Part shown: piece after piece, positions 1-9,069 of the stretch
How the letters are laid out: every line of letters begins with the position of its first letter
How positions within the stretch are numbered: the stretch's first letter is position 1
NCBI GenBank assembly: GCA_003135055.1
Contig: PLDF01000151.1
Location: 1-64,000 of the forward strand
DNA from: Bryobacterales bacterium
Lineage (GTDB): Bacteria; Acidobacteriota; Terriglobia; Bryobacterales; Bryobacteraceae
DNA: 64,000 nt
Direction: 5' to 3'
Made by a program: the position numbers and the translations under genes
Notes under the pieces: generated by a model
The model's input: the letters and a program-made list of their open reading frames with translations, nothing else
Databases searched by the model: none
Told to the model about the DNA's origin: nothing

Positions 1-2072
1 TGACCGGCCGGCGAGTCAGCCCTCAGCGGCAGCCACTGGCATCGCGCGCGCTGGAAAGAATCGTGGGACGGTGTCTGGAACAGGATCCCGCGCGCCGGTG
101 GCAATCCGCGGCCGAGTTGGAGCGGGAACTGGCGGCCGCAACGGATATCGCCCCGCGGTGGAAAGTGATCGTTCCTGCGGCGGCGGTGCTGGCATTGCTC
201 ATCGCAGGTTACTTCTATTTCCGTACCCCAAAACTTACGGACAAGGACACGATCGTCCTCGCCGATTTCATCAACACCACGGGCGACGCCGTGTTCGACG
301 GGACGCTTCGCCAAGGGTTGGCGGTGCAGCTGGAACAGTCGCCATTCCTCAGCCTCATCTCGGAGGAGCGAATCCAGACGACGCTGGGTCTGATGGGCCA
401 GGCGGCGGATGCGCGACTAACTCCGGCCCTGGCTAAAGAAATCTGCGAGCGAACCGCAAGCGCCGCGGTCTTGGAAGGATCGATTCAACCCGTCGGAAGC
501 GCGTACGTTCTGGGGTTGCGGGCCAAGACCTGCGGCGCCGGAAAGACTCTCGATGAGGAGCAGGCGCAAGCGGCCAGAAAGGAAGACGTCCTGAATGCCT
601 TGAGTCAAATTGCCAGTAAATTCAGGACCCGGGTCGGCGAATCGCTGGCCACGGTCGAAAAGCACGAGACTCCGCTCGAAGAGGCTACCACGCCGAAGCT
701 CGAAGCCTTGAAAGCCTATAGCGCGGCCTGGAAGGTTATCTACTCAAGGGGCGATGCCGCCGCGCTGCCCCTTTTCAAGCGGGCCACGGAGATCGACCCC
801 AAATTCGCAATGGCTTATGCCTATCTGGGGCGCATTTACGGCGATATGGGAGAGCCCGGCCTCTCCGCCGAAAGCACCGGCAAAGCGTATCAGTTGCGGG
901 GCCGGACCAGTGACGCGGAGAAGTTCTTTATCACCGCTAACTACGATCTGAACGTGACCGGAAACATGGAAAAAGCGCGGCAGACCTTTGAGTTGTGGGC
1001 GCAAACATATCCTCGCGTGTACGACGCCCCCGGACTCCTGTCGGGGCAGATTTACCCTGTGCTCGGCGAACACGAAAAGGCGATCGAAGAAGCCAGGAAA
1101 GCGATCGCGCTCGATCCGGGCGTTCCTTTCGGATATGTGACTCTCGCCACCGCCTATCAATTTCTTGACCGCTTCCCCGAAGCCGAGGCCGCCTATCAGC
1201 GAGCCTCCGAGCGCAAACTGCAGATCCCCGAGCTTCTGGTCCAGCGATACGAGCTTGCCTTTGTGAAAGGCGACCAAGCGGAAATGGAACGGGAAGCGGC
1301 TCTGTGTCAAAAATCCGGCGTGGAAGTCGGGATATTCAAACACGAGGCTTTTGTCCTGGCATATTCCGGTCACTTGCAGCAGGCAACCCGGATGTCACGG
1401 CGCGCGGCGGACCTGGCCCGACGGAGGGCCCACCCGGAAAGCGCGGCACTGACCGAAACCGGGGCAGCGCTGCGGGAAGCCTTCTTCGGCAACGCGCCGG
1501 AGGCAAGGCGGGATGCGATGGCGGCACTGGAGATCTCAAAGGGCGGGGATGTGGAGTATGGCGCCGCCTTAGCCCTGGCTCTCTCGGGAGATTCCTCCGG
1601 GGCTCAAACACTGGCGAACGATCTGGGAAAGCGCTTCCCCGAGAATACGTCAGTCCGAGTCAGTTACTTGCCGGAGCTTCGCGCACTTCTCGCAATGAAT
1701 CATGGCGAGCCTGCAAAAGCGATCGAACTGCTGCAAGTCTCCGTTCCCTATGAGCTGGGCGTGCCGCTCAGCTGGTTTTCCGGTTTCGGGGCACTCTATC
1801 CGGTCTATGTGCGCGGCGAGGCCTATCTGGCCGCGCGCCAAGGCGCCGAAGCCGCCGCGGAATTCCAGAAAATTCTCGATCACCGCGGGATCGTTGCCAG
1901 CGATCCCATCGGAGCATTGGCGCGCTGGAGACTGGGCAAAGCGTTGGTTTTGTCGGGCGATACGGCCAAGGCAAAAGCTGCCTACCTGGATTTCCTCACC
2001 CTCTGGAAAGACGCCGACTCCGATATTCCGATCTTCAAGGAAGCCAAGGCGGAATACGCCAGGCTGCAATGA
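1..2072 (+). CDS. Ser/Thr protein kinase with TPR sensor region, 3' part (5' end outside window)
   Basis: The reading frame is open to the left edge, so only the C-terminal part is present. The first residues, ending in ERIVGRCLEQDPARRWQSA, are the last helix of a Hanks-type kinase domain. A juxtamembrane segment and one transmembrane helix follow (about VIVPAAAVLALLIAGYFYF), then an extracytoplasmic region starting DTIVLADFINTTGD and repeated TPR-like helices. This order is typical of the large kinase family of Solibacter-like Acidobacteriota, where the C-terminal part is thought to sense an unknown signal. The catalytic residues lie outside the window, so activity cannot be judged. The stop is at 2070-2072. 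Confidence 0.9.
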   Translation, partial: TGRRVSPQRQPLASRALERIVGRCLEQDPARRWQSAAELERELAAATDIAPRWKVIVPAAAVLALLIAGYFYFRTPKLTDKDTIVLADFINTTGDAVFDGTLRQGLAVQLEQSPFLSLISEERIQTTLGLMGQAADARLTPALAKEICERTASAAVLEGSIQPVGSAYVLGLRAKTCGAGKTLDEEQAQAARKEDVLNALSQIASKFRTRVGESLATVEKHETPLEEATTPKLEALKAYSAAWKVIYSRGDAAALPLFKRATEIDPKFAMAYAYLGRIYGDMGEPGLSAESTGKAYQLRGRTSDAEKFFITANYDLNVTGNMEKARQTFELWAQTYPRVYDAPGLLSGQIYPVLGEHEKAIEEARKAIALDPGVPFGYVTLATAYQFLDRFPEAEAAYQRASERKLQIPELLVQRYELAFVKGDQAEMEREAALCQKSGVEVGIFKHEAFVLAYSGHLQQATRMSRRAADLARRRAHPESAALTETGAALREAFFGNAPEARRDAMAALEISKGGDVEYGAALALALSGDSSGAQTLANDLGKRFPENTSVRVSYLPELRALLAMNHGEPAKAIELLQVSVPYELGVPLSWFSGFGALYPVYVRGEAYLAARQGAEAAAEFQKILDHRGIVASDPIGALARWRLGKALVLSGDTAKAKAAYLDFLTLWKDADSDIPIFKEAKAEYARLQ

Positions 2073-2094
2073 GGATTGTCACCGGGACCGAAGC

Positions 2095-2140
2095 GCGTTC
2101 ACACGAGTGTGAACGCTGCACGCAAGAGTGCGTGCGCCAC
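2095..2140. repeat. 46-bp double-hairpin dispersed repeat (copy 1)
   Basis: Two adjacent perfect hairpins lie just downstream of the kinase gene. The first is GCGTTCACA / TGTGAACGC (2095-2116) and the second is GCACGCA / TGCGTGC (2117-2136). A second copy lies in inverted orientation at 27240-27285 and differs at only two positions, both in the loops. This is REP/BIME-like; it could end transcription in either direction, but there is no U tract. Confidence 0.8.
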
Positions 2141-2154
2141 GATGGCCGGCCGAA

Positions 2155-2850
2155 TCAGTTCTCCGTTGGCGTCCGGTCCACCCGATCGATGACGATTACC
2201 GGCAGTGGCAGCTTGCTATTTTCCAGCTTGAGCCCGAGCTGGGCTTCCACGGCTTCAAACAGAGTACGGCCCTCCGGTGCGTCGGGGAAAGCCCGGGCGG
2301 CCGCGCGGACCGCGGGCGTCCAGTCCAGCTTGAAGTTGTAAGCGCCCGGGAGACCCGTCTGATCCACCACGGGCATGTCGATATCCCTCGGCGCGATCTC
2401 CTGCATCGTGTCCGCCAATACCGCCATCGTGATGTGCTGGCAAGCCACATGTTTCTGCCCCGCTGCGCCCTCGCCAGGGCCGCAACGTTGCTCCGTGAGA
2501 AGCGCGGTCTCCGACGGCTGAAGTTTCGGTCCGGTCTTGCCCAACACCAACGCATAGGCCGGCATGATCTTTTGTTCCGTATGCACTGCCAGTTTGAAGC
2601 GTTCGGCCAGCAGGGTCTGCAGCATGCGGCGAAGTTCGTCCGGGCTCGTGGTCTGCAATGCCTTGGCGACGATATCAAACCGGTCGGACCCCAGCCAGTC
2701 CGGCCCTCCCGTGACAGCCTCGGGCCGGACATGATAGGCCATCTGAATCATCACCTTCATGGGCACGTTGCGCATGGAGAGCCTGCCGCCGGGAAGGAAG
2801 TCCACAGCCATGCGAACTTCGCCGGACTTGTTTACCTTCACGTCCGCCAC
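2155..2850 (-). CDS. TIGR03435-family soil-associated protein, N-terminus uncertain
   Basis: The protein carries the features of the TIGR03435 family of soil bacteria: GRLSMRNVPMKVMIQMAY, then PDWLGSDRFDIVAKA, a MLQTLLAERFKLAVH segment, and a C-terminal VVDQTGLPGAYNFKLDW motif. The function of the family is unknown. The listed start (GTG) falls inside the conserved FEVADVKVNKS region. In-frame sequence continues upstream to a stop at about 2922 without any ATG, GTG or TTG before that GTG. A different frame upstream (ATG near 2970) gives a short hydrophobic start, MWGRRSLAVLYSG. The gene has therefore probably lost its signal-peptide start by frameshift, or it is a sequencing error. Family call sure, integrity doubtful. 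Confidence 0.8.
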   Translation of the reverse strand: MADVKVNKSGEVRMAVDFLPGGRLSMRNVPMKVMIQMAYHVRPEAVTGGPDWLGSDRFDIVAKALQTTSPDELRRMLQTLLAERFKLAVHTEQKIMPAYALVLGKTGPKLQPSETALLTEQRCGPGEGAAGQKHVACQHITMAVLADTMQEIAPRDIDMPVVDQTGLPGAYNFKLDWTPAVRAAARAFPDAPEGRTLFEAVEAQLGLKLENSKLPLPVIVIDRVDRTPTEN

Positions 2851-3054
2851 CTCAAACGATGGCGGGGTGGTTAAAGCGGTCGAGGTAGACGGTCTCGCGG
2901 CGTTCCCTCTGTGAGGCTGTTAGCGCCGGAGTAGAGAACAGCGAGCGACCGCCTGCCCCACATTTGGTGCGTGGACGGGTGGAAAATCGCAGGAAAATGC
3001 AGAAACTCCGAGCGCCGTCCGAAACCGGCTGGTTGCCAGAATTGCCTACCTCGC

Positions 3055-3987
3055 TTACTTCTTGCAGACCGCCGTCAAGAAGCGGCCGTCGGGACTGCGA
3101 TATTCCTTCAGGATCTCGAGGCCGCCGTGCTCCGCAACCAGCCAGCGAAACGCCTCGGGCGCATAGACGTATTGGAAATTCATCCCGATCAGCTCGCCGC
3201 GCTCGAGTGGAATCTCCTGGCCCGCCACGGTGGCGGAAAGATCGCGTCCGGCTCGAAAGCTCCGCGTGAAAAGATGCAGGCCCTCGTGCCGCTCGTCGCG
3301 CTTTTGATTGAAGCGGATCTCGCCGTCGTCCTTTTCAATTCCCACGCCCGCCAGCAGCGCGCCCACGAACTTCCGCGCGGCCGGATTCTCGCGCCGCAGC
3401 CTGCTCTTGGCTTCGTCGAAGATCTCGCCGTCGACGATCAGGCGGTCTTCCGGCTTCATGCACTGCGCGATGTACCGGATCTCCGCCAGCGGGTCGAACG
3501 ACCCCATGGTGTTGCCCGAAATGATGAACAAGCGCGGCGGCTCGGCGGCATCGGCCGCGTAAATCAGATGCACGGGGCTCGAAATATCGCCCTTGATTCC
3601 CACGGCTTCGAAGTCGTCGTCTTCCGCGCCGGCGCAGGCCATTTCCAACATGCACTGGCTCGCATCCACGGGAAAGTACAGGCATTCGGCGCCCGCGTCC
3701 TTCAACGCATTCATCAGCAGACGGTCGCGCGAGCCGTCTCCGGCGCCGAAACTGATCACCGGAATTCGTCCGCCGAAATGCCGCGCGAGCGCGGGCGCTT
3801 CGGCGCGCAGCTCTTTCCACGTTTCGTTCAGGCCGCCATACAATTCCACGTCGCCAATGAGCGCGCTCCACTCCGCCGCCGCGCGCGGAAACCAGAAGAA
3901 GAACTTCTCCGGCAGATCGCGCGCCTCGACGGCCTCCACGAATTCCTCGGCGATGTCGGCTTCCGAAAGAACCACTTCGACTTTCAT
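3055..3987 (-). CDS. EgtD-like (Methyltransf_33) SAM-dependent methyltransferase
   Basis: This 310-aa protein resembles the histidine-specific methyltransferase fold (EgtD, DUF2260/Methyltransf_33). It has a glycine-rich SAM loop (ISFGAGDGSRDRLL, about residues 80-93), the acidic YFPVDASQCML strand, and an ISGNTMGSF segment after the core sheet. Members of the family methylate the alpha-amino group of histidine or act on related substrates. No EgtB, EgtC or other ergothioneine gene is nearby, so the substrate is open. It follows fabI directly: its ATG (3985-3987) abuts the fabI stop, so the two are very likely co-transcribed. Confidence 0.7.
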   Translation of the reverse strand: MKVEVVLSEADIAEEFVEAVEARDLPEKFFFWFPRAAAEWSALIGDVELYGGLNETWKELRAEAPALARHFGGRIPVISFGAGDGSRDRLLMNALKDAGAECLYFPVDASQCMLEMACAGAEDDDFEAVGIKGDISSPVHLIYAADAAEPPRLFIISGNTMGSFDPLAEIRYIAQCMKPEDRLIVDGEIFDEAKSRLRRENPAARKFVGALLAGVGIEKDDGEIRFNQKRDERHEGLHLFTRSFRAGRDLSATVAGQEIPLERGELIGMNFQYVYAPEAFRWLVAEHGGLEILKEYRSPDGRFLTAVCKK

Positions 3988-4758
3988 CTAAAACCCCATT
4001 ATGTGCATGCCCGAATCCACAAACAAAATGTTGCCGGTGACTCCGCGCGCCAAGTCGCTCGCCAGGAAGACCGCGCTGTCGGCGACCTCCGCGGGTTCCA
4101 CGTTGCGCCGCAGCGGCGCCCGGCTGACGGTGATATCGAGAATGGTGGAAAAATCTTTCACCGCGCGCGCCGAAGCGGTCTTCACCGGTCCGGCCGAAAT
4201 CGCATTGACGCGGATCTTCTGTTGTCCGAGATCGCCCGCCAGGTACCGCATGGACGCCTCAAGGGACGCCTTCGCCACGCCCATCACGTTATAGTTCGGC
4301 ATGACGCGCGTCGAGCCGAGATAGGTCAGCGTGCTGATGGAGCCGCCCTCGGTCATCAACGGCGCCGCGGCGCGAGCCACCGCCACCAGCGAATAGGCGC
4401 TCACATCCTGCGCCAGCAGAAAGCCCGCGCGGCTGGTTTCGCAGAATGGATGCGAGAGGTCTTCGCGGTTGGCGAAGGCCAAGCTGTGGACCACCGCGTG
4501 CAATGGCCGGGAAAGCGCGCGCAACGATTCCGCGATCGCCGCCAACTCATCGTCCTTGGTGACGTCGCATGGCAGGATGGCCGCGACGTTCCACCCCTGC
4601 GCGAATTCCTCTATGGTTTGCTTCTGCTTTCCGCCGAGATAAGTCAGCGCCAGCGTTGCGCCTTCCCGGTGAAACGCCTGTGCGATGGAATAAGCGAGGC
4701 TCCACTTGTTCGCAATTCCCAGAATGAGGGCGAATTTGCCCTCCAATAGTTTGGCCAT
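3988..4758 (-). CDS. fabI: Enoyl-[acyl-carrier-protein] reductase [NADH] FabI
   Basis: FabI catalyses the last reduction step of type II fatty acid synthesis. From the chosen ATG at 4758 the protein is 256 aa and aligns with the family start (MAKLLEGKFALILGIANKWS). A longer frame to 4821 exists, but the ATG at 4758 has AAAGAGG just upstream. The NAD loop GIANKWSLAYSIA is present. The catalytic residues are Tyr146, Tyr156 and Lys163 (YNVMGVAKA, the Y-x6-K pattern), in the same numbering as the E. coli enzyme. The C-terminal LFVDSGMHIMGF is typical. It is the first gene of a two-gene unit with the methyltransferase. Confidence 0.97.
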   Translation of the reverse strand: MAKLLEGKFALILGIANKWSLAYSIAQAFHREGATLALTYLGGKQKQTIEEFAQGWNVAAILPCDVTKDDELAAIAESLRALSRPLHAVVHSLAFANREDLSHPFCETSRAGFLLAQDVSAYSLVAVARAAAPLMTEGGSISTLTYLGSTRVMPNYNVMGVAKASLEASMRYLAGDLGQQKIRVNAISAGPVKTASARAVKDFSTILDITVSRAPLRRNVEPAEVADSAVFLASDLARGVTGNILFVDSGMHIMGF

Positions 4759-5619
4759 GAACCTCTTTAGTGTAACGAAGTTGTGACGGCGTGCGGAGTT
4801 TCGCAATTCGCCTGTAAGCATAAATCCTCAACGCGGAGCAACGGAGATGCGGAGGCAGCGCGGAGCCTTGGAACCTCCGGGATCGCCACTTCCTTAGGGG
4901 CAGCTTTCAAGCGGAGCGGTATTTCCGTCGAGAGCGACGGGTTCACCCGCTGGTGAAAGCCGGAGAATGCGGGATTCGATGAGAAATACGCAACTCCGCG
5001 CCCTTGTTTACGCGCGGTTTGTACTCCACCCGATTGGGAAACGACCGCCGCGCTGTGTTGAATCGTTACTTCCAGGCACGGGGGTCGCCAGTTGCGGCCC
5101 TTCACCGTGCGGCGGCACAATTCCACGCGATTCCTCCACGCGATGACCAAACCCCAGCCCGCGTTTTCGCTTTCGCGCGTGCGGATGCTCAGGCCTGGCA
5201 GGACGGCGCAAACACCCGTCAGCGCCACAGCCAGCTCTTCATACCAGCGTCAACGACGGCGCTATCACGCGTCACGGATGGAAGGCGTAGAACAAGCGGC
5301 TGACGATGTTCTCGGGCGAAAGCTATTCGCCCTTATAAGGATAGCACAATCTGGCAATTTCATTGGCTTTAGGGCTTTTATGAGCGATCCAGTTTGCACG
5401 AAAATTCGAGGGAGCCTATTCCTTGCGAGCGCTGTGTACTGGTACCGTCCTGTACCCTAAGTAAACCTTTCGTATCCTAAGTAAACCTTGCGCGCGAGCC
5501 GTGAATGATACAGAATGGTCCCACAGTCTGTTATTTCACAATTTGCGTCACCAGCGGCCTCCTTCGACGATGAGAGGGGCGTAGGTCAAGCTCTAGTTTG
5601 AGTAGGAGGAGGATTTTCG
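4759..5619. other. Gene-free stretch with repeats between fabI and tadE
   Basis: Open frames exist on both strands but read as shadow sequence (Arg/Pro-rich, no start signals, no family features). The left part carries GC-rich low-order repeats of the GCGGAG type, common between genes here. At 5456-5489 a 14-nt direct repeat (CCTAAGTAAACCTT) occurs twice at a 20-bp pitch. This is close to two helical turns, about 130 bp before tadE, and could be an operator. Nothing else is recognised. Confidence 0.6.
5456..5489. repeat. Two 14-bp direct repeats at 20-bp pitch upstream of tadE
   Basis: CCTAAGTAAACCTT occurs at 5456-5469 and 5476-5489. The 20-bp period puts both copies on the same face of the helix, which would suit a dimeric regulator of the tadE/tadG unit. 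It could equally be a scar of a mobile element. Role inferred only. Confidence 0.5.
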
Positions 5620-6096
5620 ATGGCGACTTCGGACGAGTGTGTCAAAATCCGCTCCGGCGGTAAACGGATCGGCGGTGGCAACAAGCGAGGCGGGTCGTTC
5701 GTTGAATTCACCCTGGTGATGCCGCTCCTGCTGCTCGTGATGACGGGCCTTTTTTCTTTTGGGTTCGCCCTGCACAACGATCTGGTGCTCACGAATGCCG
5801 TGAACACCGGGGCGCAGCTTCTTGCGATTAGCCGGGGGCAGACCACCGACCCGTGCGCTACGGCCTACACGGCGATCAGCGGCGCGGCCCCCAGTCTCAG
5901 GACGGGTCTCTCGCTTTCGTTTGTGATTAACGGGTCCACTTATACAGCTACGAATACGTGCACGGCGGGAGCGGCGAATATGGTGCAGGGCGCGTCCGCT
6001 CAGGTAACTGCCACTTATCCCTGCAGTCTCGTGGTCTTCGGTATGAGTTTTCCAACATGCGGCCTCAGGGCTCAAATCACGGAGTTTATCCAATGA
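5620..6096 (+). CDS. TadE-like pseudopilin/assembly protein
   Basis: This 158-aa protein has the TadE pattern: a basic N-terminus, then GGSFVEFTLVMPLLLLVMTG, where the Glu in position 5 of the hydrophobic helix is characteristic. The single transmembrane helix is at about residues 25-50, followed by a small extracytoplasmic domain with paired cysteines. TadE proteins take part in Flp (tight adherence) pilus assembly at the inner membrane. A strong Shine-Dalgarno sequence (AGGAGGA, 5605-5611) precedes the ATG. Its stop overlaps the ATG of the next gene by 4 bp (ATGA). No flp, rcpA or tadABC genes are in the window. Confidence 0.85.
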   Translation: MATSDECVKIRSGGKRIGGGNKRGGSFVEFTLVMPLLLLVMTGLFSFGFALHNDLVLTNAVNTGAQLLAISRGQTTDPCATAYTAISGAAPSLRTGLSLSFVINGSTYTATNTCTAGAANMVQGASAQVTATYPCSLVVFGMSFPTCGLRAQITEFIQ

Positions 6097-7526
6097 ACCA
6101 GAAGAACGAAGCTTTGTTGCGCCGGTCGTACAAAGGCCGCCGCGGGCAGGTCCTCATTTTCTTTACGTTGTGGTTGCCGGTACTTTTCGGAATGTCGGCT
6201 TTGGTAATCGACTTCGGCTTTATTTATTTGGACAACAACGAACTCACCGCGTCGACACAAGCGGCGGCGTTAGCGGGAGCGTGGGCCATGTCCCAGCCCG
6301 GGGCCACGGTAATAAGCACCACTGCCGCCGTCACGGCGTACAGCAGCGGAACCGGCGACAGTAACACTGACTCCAATCTCAAAGGCGCTTCGCTGATGAC
6401 CGGTTATCCTAAGTTCAAGTGCCTGAACACCCTCACCAGCGTATTCGGACTCCAGTGTTATGGCCCTTCGAACTCAAACGCCATCACGGTGAGCCAGCAG
6501 GTAAAAATACCGCTGTTATTCCTGCGGATGTTCGGCGGCAACTCGGCTACTCTCACGGCCACAGCGACAGCCAGCATGAAGGGCGCAACCGTAGAACCGT
6601 ACAACATAGCGGTCATTTTCGATTCAACGCAGTCGATGACTAACACGGATTCGGACAGCAACTGCAGCAACTCAAGAATCAACTGCGCGTTGTCTGGCGT
6701 CAGAACTCTGCTGCTGGGTATTACGCCTTGCCCCCCGAGCCAGCCAAACTGTGGAGCCGTTACAGGGGGCAACGTAGCCAACTCGGTGGATAGAGTTAGC
6801 CTGTTCACGTTTCCGCCGGTGACAACGGCTACGGTTGCGGACGACTACAATTGTTCGGGACACGCTCCTACGACGGCGTATTATACCTCTCCCGCGCTCC
6901 CAGCCTCCGCGACTTACCAGATCATCGGTTTCTCAAGCGATTACCGCACTACCGGCGCGGCTGGCTCGTTGAATTCCAGTTCCAACCTGGTGGTCGCGGT
7001 CGGGGGAAAAACCGGGTGCAGCGGCATACAGGCAATAGGCGGCTCTGGAACCTACTATGCGCAGGTGATCAATACGGCGCAAGCGTCTCTGGCCGCCGAG
7101 CTAACCGCAAATCCGGGTTCGCAGAACGTGCTCGTCATCCTTAGCGATGGCGAAGCAAGTGCTTCCCAATCACAGATGCCAGGGTCCTCCTCGTCGGGGT
7201 TGTACATGTCCTATAAACAGGAGTGCCATCAGGCGATCACGGCGGCTGGACTTGCCGCGGCGGCGGGAACCCGGGTATACACGGTTGCCTACGGCGCATC
7301 GGCGAACGCCTCGGATTGCGCCGACGCCAGTCCAACTATCACTCCATGTCAGGCGATGCAGCAGATGGCCTCCTCCCCGGCGTACTTCTTCTCCGACTAC
7401 ACGGCGACCCAAAGCAGCGGCGCCTGCATCTCCGCCTCACAACCGGTTACCGGCTTGAGCGGGATCTTCCAGGTGATCTTACAGGATCTCACTGGGTCCA
7501 AGTTGGTCCCCAACGGCACCACGTAA
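6093..7526 (+). CDS. TadG-like protein with von Willebrand factor A domain
   Basis: The start is placed at the ATG of the ATGA overlap with tadE rather than at the upstream in-frame codon at 5958, giving 477 aa. The N-terminal helix (RGQVLIFFTLWLPVLFGMSA) and the LTASTQAAALAGAWA segment match the TadE/TadG-like N-terminal domain. From about residue 170 a VWA domain follows, with a MIDAS-like DSTQSM and a strand VLVILSDGE. TadG proteins are thought to anchor or position the pilus in the envelope. The extracytoplasmic part is Ser/Thr/Asn-rich with many cysteines. Translational coupling suggests the pair acts together. Confidence 0.85.
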   Translation: MNQKNEALLRRSYKGRRGQVLIFFTLWLPVLFGMSALVIDFGFIYLDNNELTASTQAAALAGAWAMSQPGATVISTTAAVTAYSSGTGDSNTDSNLKGASLMTGYPKFKCLNTLTSVFGLQCYGPSNSNAITVSQQVKIPLLFLRMFGGNSATLTATATASMKGATVEPYNIAVIFDSTQSMTNTDSDSNCSNSRINCALSGVRTLLLGITPCPPSQPNCGAVTGGNVANSVDRVSLFTFPPVTTATVADDYNCSGHAPTTAYYTSPALPASATYQIIGFSSDYRTTGAAGSLNSSSNLVVAVGGKTGCSGIQAIGGSGTYYAQVINTAQASLAAELTANPGSQNVLVILSDGEASASQSQMPGSSSSGLYMSYKQECHQAITAAGLAAAAGTRVYTVAYGASANASDCADASPTITPCQAMQQMASSPAYFFSDYTATQSSGACISASQPVTGLSGIFQVILQDLTGSKLVPNGTT

Positions 7527-8283
7527 ACGGGTCTCCGGAACAATAGGACGGAAAGTCCTGTTAAGCGTCCAGGTCGTCTGGGTTGTGTAAGGGTGTTGCG
7601 TAAGGGCCGCTATTCGCTTCGCGCCACTGTTTCCGGCATTGCGAAGGAGTTGCGGCCCAGCTTGTCGATGTGGCCGTTAACCAAGGGAGACAGGCGCGCC
7701 GGATCTTCGTCTCGAACCGCGTACCCGTTCTCGCCGCACTTACCGGATCGCCGCTTCCACGAGTATTATGCGGCTGAGATAAACGCGCGAAACACGGGTG
7801 GCGTATTTTTTTATCGACCCGTACAATATAACCGGCAACCCTGAAACCGCAATTGGGCTGCAGCCTCGCCAGCAGCTTCCTACGATCGTTTTGGGCAAAC
7901 GCCACACGTTTTCAGTGAGGCCGGAAGCAGCTAGCCGCTAAGCTGGCAAGTCGCCGAGCCCGCACAGGAAGCGCGCACCTCCTCCTGGTCGCGGCCGGAG
8001 CGCGGGTTCTCTTGCGGGCGCCCACGGAACTTGGGAAATCCGATGCCGTTCTGGTCGCGTGGCTGCATCAGCGCGCGACTGAGCCGCTGGCGACGTCGCG
8101 CCGAATTGTTTGGTGTCTGCCAGGGCGGGCTTTTACCGGGCAGGCATATTCGGTGTAAGAGCCGAGTCGCGGCGGCCGGCCGGGACACGTCCGAGATGGC
8201 GAGAAACCGTCAAGTTGCTACGGCTGGATCCGGCCACTGGCAGCCCCGTCAACTTCCCGATGGCGCGCGATCCGCTCATGATC
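7527..8283. other. Gene-free stretch
   Basis: About 750 bp without a supportable gene. Frames on both strands are short, Arg/Ser-rich and lack start signals. No tRNA, hairpin array or family fragment was recognised. It may hold decayed sequence, since a decayed LysR gene lies directly to its right. Confidence 0.5.
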
Positions 8284-8993
8284 CTATATAGCTTGTCGGC
8301 TCCGTTGATTCCGATGCTCCGCCGGCCTTCGAAAGTGCTTGCCTGCAATCGTCAGGAAGAGCGCCGCCGCCGGATTTTCGGTCTTCACTTTCATTCCGAT
8401 ATCCACCGAGGTCCAATGCCGCGACCGCACCCTTCTGAAAACCACTCCCGGCATCGCGAGGCTCGCAACACAGGCAGGAGCCAGAGACACGCCCAATCCC
8501 GCCGCAACCAATCGCAGCACCGTAGGCCATTGTGGCGCATCCTGAACGAAATTTGGACGAAACCCTTCCGCCTCACAGCACGCAACTGTCCTGTCATAAG
8601 CAAGGCCGCCCATTGTCCGGGAAAAGAGAACGAATGGCTCATCCTTCAACTCGGCCGGAGAAATCGCGTCCTTCGCTCCCAACTTATGACGGGCCGGGAG
8701 CACCGCAACGAACGGCTCGCGCAAAATCGGTTGAATTGTCAGCCCCTCTCGCGCCTCACCGTCGCGCAGAAACCCGAGATCCAGCGTGCCATCGAGAAGA
8801 GATGGAATCTGCGCGGCTGTCACAAGCTCCCGTAAACGCAAATCCACGTTGGGATTCACGCGTCTGTAGTGTTCAATGGCTTTCGGCAACGCTGTGAACA
8901 TGGTGGAACCGCTGAAGCCGCGCAGCCAGCCATCGAGAGGCAAAGACGCGTTACATGCGCGGCCTCGCGGTTTGCAATTGCGCGAAGCTCCAT
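8284..8993 (-). pseudogene. LysR-family regulator, decayed (DNA-binding domain deleted, frameshift)
   Basis: The 8284-8943 frame encodes a LysR-type effector-binding domain (RGFSGSTMFTALPKAIEHYR, DLGFLRDGE, then a PFVLFSR and LGVSLAP pattern). The helix-turn-helix domain is missing. Upstream, an ATG at 8993 begins MELRAIANREAAHVTRL. Its first residues match a LysR start and the rest matches the end of the linker helix, but in another frame. The gene has thus lost about 80 N-terminal residues by internal deletion and has shifted frame. It no longer encodes a DNA-binding regulator. Confidence 0.75.
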
Positions 8994-9069
8994 ATGACCC
9001 CCAAGCGCCCGCCCTACGGTTCGATTAACATATGGAAAGCCGGGCTGAAATCGCACGGAGGAGCATCCC

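Noticed and set aside
4767-5228. 153-aa minus-strand frame upstream of fabI
   Set aside because: Composition is that of GC-rich intergenic repeat sequence, no start signal, and it overlaps the real start of fabI.
7527-8283. Gene or prophage remnant in this gap
   Set aside because: No frame on either strand shows family features or start signals.
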